From positions 1 to 7,595 of the forward strand of contig CALCMV010000124.1 in NCBI GenBank assembly GCA_937967535.1: a DNA stretch of 7,595 bases, read 5' to 3'. Made by a program: the position numbers and the translations under genes. The notes below the pieces were generated by a model. It saw only the letters and a program-made list of their open reading frames with translations, had not been told where the DNA came from and did not search any database. This document shows positions 5,733 through 7,595 of this stretch, piece by piece. Origin of the DNA: an uncultured Saprospiraceae bacterium. Its GTDB lineage: Bacteria > Bacteroidota > Bacteroidia > Chitinophagales > Saprospiraceae. The number at the start of each line of letters is the position of its first letter. Positions within the stretch are counted from its first letter, which is position 1.

Positions 5733-6236
5733 TTATTCATACAAATAAGGTGCTTCACTGTAAGCCATTAGCCTGATATTCTCCAAGACCTGCTTCATAT
5801 ATCTTTTCCAAAATACTTTGGCAAATAGCCAATTGAACGGATAAAAAACAGCTTGATTGGCATGCAAATCATAGCTATATTCTATTTGAATTTTGTTGGG
5901 TTCGAGTTCGGTGATGGTCCATGTTCCCACGAATTTATGGAAGCCCAACATCCATGATTGAAAGTCGCTCACTTCGATTTTCCAATATTGATTTTCTGCC
6001 CGTTCCAGCACCTTATCCATAGAGCCGAAACCGCCTTTTTGAGTGAGCGATTTCGCTACATGTACTTTTTTGCTAAAGCCCGGTTTGCCCCAATTTTCGT
6101 CGTCTGTACAATGCGTGACTTTGGGCATCATCCCGAATCCGGTATGTACTTTTGAGACATCACAAAGCATGGGTGTTTTGAAAGCCCTTTCGAGCGAACA
6201 TTCGTAAATCGTGGTGACTTTGACTTTGAATATCAT
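5733..6236 (-). CDS. SRPBCC (START/Bet v1-like) family protein
   Basis: A 167-residue protein with no signal peptide or membrane helix. It opens with a beta strand 'FKVKVTTIYECSLERAFKT' (3-21), followed by helix and loop segments, then alternating strands 'YWKIEVSDF' (84-92), 'GTWTITEL' (104-111) and 'KIQIEYSYDL' (115-124). It ends in a long helix (about 133-158, aromatic and basic). This strand-helix-strands-long-helix order is the SRPBCC ligand-pocket fold. Members bind lipids, polyketides or other hydrophobic molecules, or serve as ATPase co-regulators; no ligand can be named here. Five of the first 20 residues fit the usual 'a..via.spe.vw..l' opening only loosely, so the call rests on overall pattern. 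It is upstream of msrA on the same strand. The start follows a MITE-like repeat by only about 10-20 bp. Confidence 0.75.
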   Translation of the reverse strand: MIFKVKVTTIYECSLERAFKTPMLCDVSKVHTGFGMMPKVTHCTDDENWGKPGFSKKVHVAKSLTQKGGFGSMDKVLERAENQYWKIEVSDFQSWMLGFHKFVGTWTITELEPNKIQIEYSYDLHANQAVFYPFNWLFAKVFWKRYMKQVLENIRLMAYSEAPYLYE

Positions 6237-6245
6237 CCCTAAACG

Positions 6246-6468
6246 TTAATTTTGATTTGAGTGTGTAAAATATTAGAGGTATTTTAATGTATTTAAACAT
6301 AATTCAAAATTGAAAACTGCCACAAAGACACGAAGACACAAATTATAAATTGCTGATAAGCATGAAAATTCTTTGTGTCTTTGTGGCAAAATTAAAGATG
6401 TGAGTAGTATGTGCTTTGGCTTTTCATATCTGATTGCACCTAATATTTTACACACTCAAATTAATTTG
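6246..6468. mobile_element. MITE-like element with 22-bp terminal inverted repeats
   Basis: A perfect 22-bp inverted repeat lies at 6255-6276 (beginning ATTTGAGTGTG) and 6440-6461 (ending CACACTCAAAT). It encloses about 160 bp with no credible gene. Directly outside the repeats, TTAATTTTG (6246-6254) and TTAATTTG (6461-6468) look like an imperfect target-site duplication. A second, 14-bp perfect inverted repeat lies inside (6318-6331 and 6375-6388). Short length, terminal repeats, no coding capacity and a flanking direct repeat fit a non-autonomous element. The AT-rich context makes the direct repeat less decisive, and the ends give no recognised insertion-sequence family. Confidence 0.45.
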
Positions 6469-6494
6469 TCATTCAAAATTCATAATTCAAAATT
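6298..6494 (+). repeat. ATTCAAAATT direct repeats
   Basis: CATAATTCAAAATT occurs at 6298-6311 and again at 6481-6494. The core ATTCAAAATT appears a third time at 6471-6480, so the last two copies are 14 nt apart. The copies lie inside and just to the right of the MITE-like element. They resemble low-complexity dispersed repeats common in AT-rich Bacteroidota spacers. Confidence 0.5.
6318..6388. repeat. 14-bp inverted repeat, GTGTCTTTGTGGCA type
   Basis: TGCCACAAAGACAC (6318-6331) is the exact reverse complement of GTGTCTTTGTGGCA (6375-6388). The left arm continues with AGACACAAA (6334-6342), which can pair instead with TTTGTGTCT (6372-6380), so two slipped stems are possible. It lies inside the longer MITE-like structure. 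Confidence 0.6.
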
Positions 6495-6509
6495 TGGCGA
6501 AGACATTAA

Positions 6510-6974
6510 TTATAATATCATCTTTTTAATCAAAGAAATCTGCCCCAAATGGTAGTAACTATGTTCAATCATTCCTTCGATATTTCTTCGATAAGTTCCG
6601 TATTTTTCTTGTACAAATGTGGCATCCAATTGTTCGTCGGACATAGCTTCTACTTGCTTGGCAAATCTCTCCGAATTAATGATTAATTCGTTCACTAAAT
6701 TTTTCCAATCCGCTTCTGATTGAATAGGTGGCAGGTCAAAGCTATATTTATCGTGAATCTCCAACTTGCCTTTCTCAAAAAAATCTGCGACACCTGATAT
6801 GTAGTAATTCACATGGAAAGTGAGTGCTGCAATCGTATTTAATGAGCCGATTTTGTGCCTTGCCTCTTGCCAAGTTATATCTGCCAATTGCTCTTTGTAA
6901 TTGGTATTGGCAATCCATTTACCGTCTAAAAGAACTTCTTTGAATCTCTTGGCAAGTTGAGTTGAATTTTCCAT
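6510..6974 (-). CDS. DinB-like putative metal-binding protein
   Basis: A 154-residue, mostly helical protein with no signal peptide. It fits the DinB/YfiT-like four-helix bundle: helix 1 (about 3-17), a second helix carrying 'NTIAALTFHVNYYISGVADFF' (46-66), a third (86-110) and a last helix 'IEGMIEHSYYHLGQISLIKKMI' (132-153). Three histidines, H54, H138 and H142 (HxxxH in the last helix), sit where this superfamily binds a divalent metal. Members include thiol-dependent transferases, but many, like this one, have no known reaction. It is on the same strand as the SRPBCC gene and msrA but separated from them by a repeat-filled spacer of 273 bp, so co-transcription is unlikely. The start is the first in-frame ATG of a well-formed helix 1. 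Confidence 0.8.
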   Translation of the reverse strand: MENSTQLAKRFKEVLLDGKWIANTNYKEQLADITWQEARHKIGSLNTIAALTFHVNYYISGVADFFEKGKLEIHDKYSFDLPPIQSEADWKNLVNELIINSERFAKQVEAMSDEQLDATFVQEKYGTYRRNIEGMIEHSYYHLGQISLIKKMIL

Positions 6975-7054
6975 TTACATTGTTTTCGTCATACAGACAT
7001 TCTTCTCGATTTTTGCATTATAATTATTTAAATGTAATTAATAAATTAATTTTG

Positions 7055-7123
7055 AACTAATTATAAATTTAAATATTTTTTATTATAAATTAATTTAATT
7101 TCATAAAAAATTATAAATTAGTT
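7055..7123. repeat. Imperfect AT-rich inverted repeat
   Basis: AACTAATTATAAATTT (7055-7070) pairs with AAATTATAAATTAGTT (7108-7123) if one base is skipped on each side. Extra ATTATAAATT copies lie between. In sequence this AT-rich, chance pairing is common, so weight is low. Confidence 0.3.
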
Positions 7124-7184
7124 TATTGCAATTAATTAAAAATTACAATGCAAAAGTTGAGATTCTTGTCTGTAATTCGTGCGT

Positions 7185-7203
7185 CACAGACAGGATGTCT
7201 GTG
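7185..7203. repeat. Perfect 8-bp palindrome with GGA loop
   Basis: CACAGACA (7185-7192), loop GGA, TGTCTGTG (7196-7203). It stands out as GC-richer DNA beside the AT-rich tract. CAGACA/TGTCTG pieces also occur nearby, at 6993-6998 and 7167-7173. No T run follows, so a terminator is unlikely. It looks like a dispersed palindrome or a protein-binding site upstream of the amine oxidase gene. Confidence 0.5.
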
Positions 7204-7280
7204 TTGGGTATCAAATCTACAATAAATAAATCTAAAAATCAGAATTAAAGTTCTTACATTGAGTAAAATTAAGGTACTTT

Positions 7281-7595
7281 ATGACAGAAGAAAAATGCGA
7301 CATCATCATTATTGGTGCAGGTTTGACGGGCTTGACTTTAGCCTATTTTCTAAAGGACAGCAATTATAAGATACAAATCCTCGAAGCAAGGTCGCGTATA
7401 GGTGGGCGTATGCACACACTTAGGAAGGAAGGCTTTGCGCCGATGGAAATGGGTGCGACATGGTTGGGCAAAAAACATACTGCACTGACGGGCTTATTGG
7501 ATGATTTACAATTAGAAATTTTTGAGCAACGCTTGGGCGATACTGCGGTCTATGAACCCATCTCCACCAGTCCGCCGCAGATAGTCCAATTGCCT
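7281..7595 (+). CDS. Flavin-containing amine oxidase, N-terminal part (runs off the window)
   Basis: The first 105 codons are present and the frame is open to the window edge, so the 3' end is missing. The N terminus is a Rossmann FAD-binding unit: 'CDIIIIGAGLTGLTLAYFL' (6-24) with G12-x-G14-x-x-G17, then E35 at the end of the second strand for the FAD ribose. 'EARSRIGGRMHT' (35-46) is the GG-R motif of the monoamine oxidase family, and 'MEMGATWLG' (56-64) matches the conserved segment after it. The protein should oxidise an amine, or carry out a related FAD-dependent reaction. Phytoene desaturases and protoporphyrinogen oxidase share these motifs, so the substrate is open, although 'GATWLG' favours amine oxidases. 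There is no signal peptide. It is divergent from the DinB-like gene. Confidence 0.88.
   Translation, partial: MTEEKCDIIIIGAGLTGLTLAYFLKDSNYKIQILEARSRIGGRMHTLRKEGFAPMEMGATWLGKKHTALTGLLDDLQLEIFEQRLGDTAVYEPISTSPPQIVQLP

Larger units (their letters stand above)
6975..7280. other. Very AT-rich divergent spacer
   Basis: These 306 bp separate the divergent DinB-like and amine oxidase genes and hold no credible gene. From about 7013 to 7147 the DNA is almost entirely A and T, with overlapping AATTATAAATT-type repeats. A perfect 19-nt palindrome follows (7185-7203). TAnnTTTG matches occur at 7047-7054 (+) and 7212-7219 (-), but neither has a -33 partner or sits close to a gene start. Confidence 0.6.

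Noticed and set aside
6273..6555. Two 60-codon frames, one on each strand, in the MITE-like spacer
   Set aside because: Both are translations of the repeat arms and run into the DinB-like gene or the terminal repeat. No protein-like pattern.
7212..7219. TAGATTTG match on the minus strand as a DinB-like gene promoter
   Set aside because: It is nearly 240 bp from the gene, has no -33 box and would transcribe through the AT-rich tract. Unlikely but not excluded.

Overview
The window reads as chromosomal DNA from a member of the Bacteroidota. The evidence is a PorV-type type IX secretion (T9SS) outer-membrane protein, a protein with the 'NAFTPNGDGVND' gliding-motility-associated (CHU_C-like) domain, several matches to the Bacteroidota promoter pattern (TTG, about 20 nt, TAnnTTTG), starts without clear Shine-Dalgarno sequences, and AT-rich spacers packed with small palindromic repeats. 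Genus cannot be given. Saprospiria, Chitinophagia or Cytophagia relatives are all plausible.

Layout. (1) 134-598 (+): a small membrane-anchored c-type cytochrome with its own likely promoter. It converges on (2) 721-1908 (-): porV, with a 16-bp perfect inverted repeat between the two stops. (3) 2230-2736 (+): a lipoprotein carrying a CHU_C-like domain, divergent from porV across a 321-bp AT-rich spacer. (4) 2854-4725 (+): a Uup-like ABC-F ATPase. The gap between genes 3 and 4 is filled from stop to start by a nested inverted and tandem repeat. (5) 4726-5085: no protein gene, but a promoter match followed by a canonical intrinsic terminator, which together outline a possible small RNA of about 175 nt. 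(6) 5086-5634 (-): msrA. (7) 5733-6236 (-): an SRPBCC-fold protein. (8) 6237-6509: a spacer holding a MITE-like nested inverted repeat. (9) 6510-6974 (-): a DinB-like protein. (10) 6975-7280: a very AT-rich divergent spacer with a perfect 19-nt palindrome. (11) 7281 to the window end (+): the N-terminal part of a flavin amine oxidase, cut by the window edge.

The genes do not form one pathway. The clearest functional link is porV beside the CHU_C-domain lipoprotein, because both belong to the T9SS/gliding world. The rest looks like ordinary housekeeping and stress content: translation-associated ATPase, methionine sulfoxide repair and small ligand-binding or DinB-fold proteins. I did not find a convincing new defence or mobile system. 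The most novel material lies in the spacers: the orphan promoter-terminator unit at 4800-5013, the gene-bridging repeat at 2737-2855 and the MITE-like element at 6246-6468.
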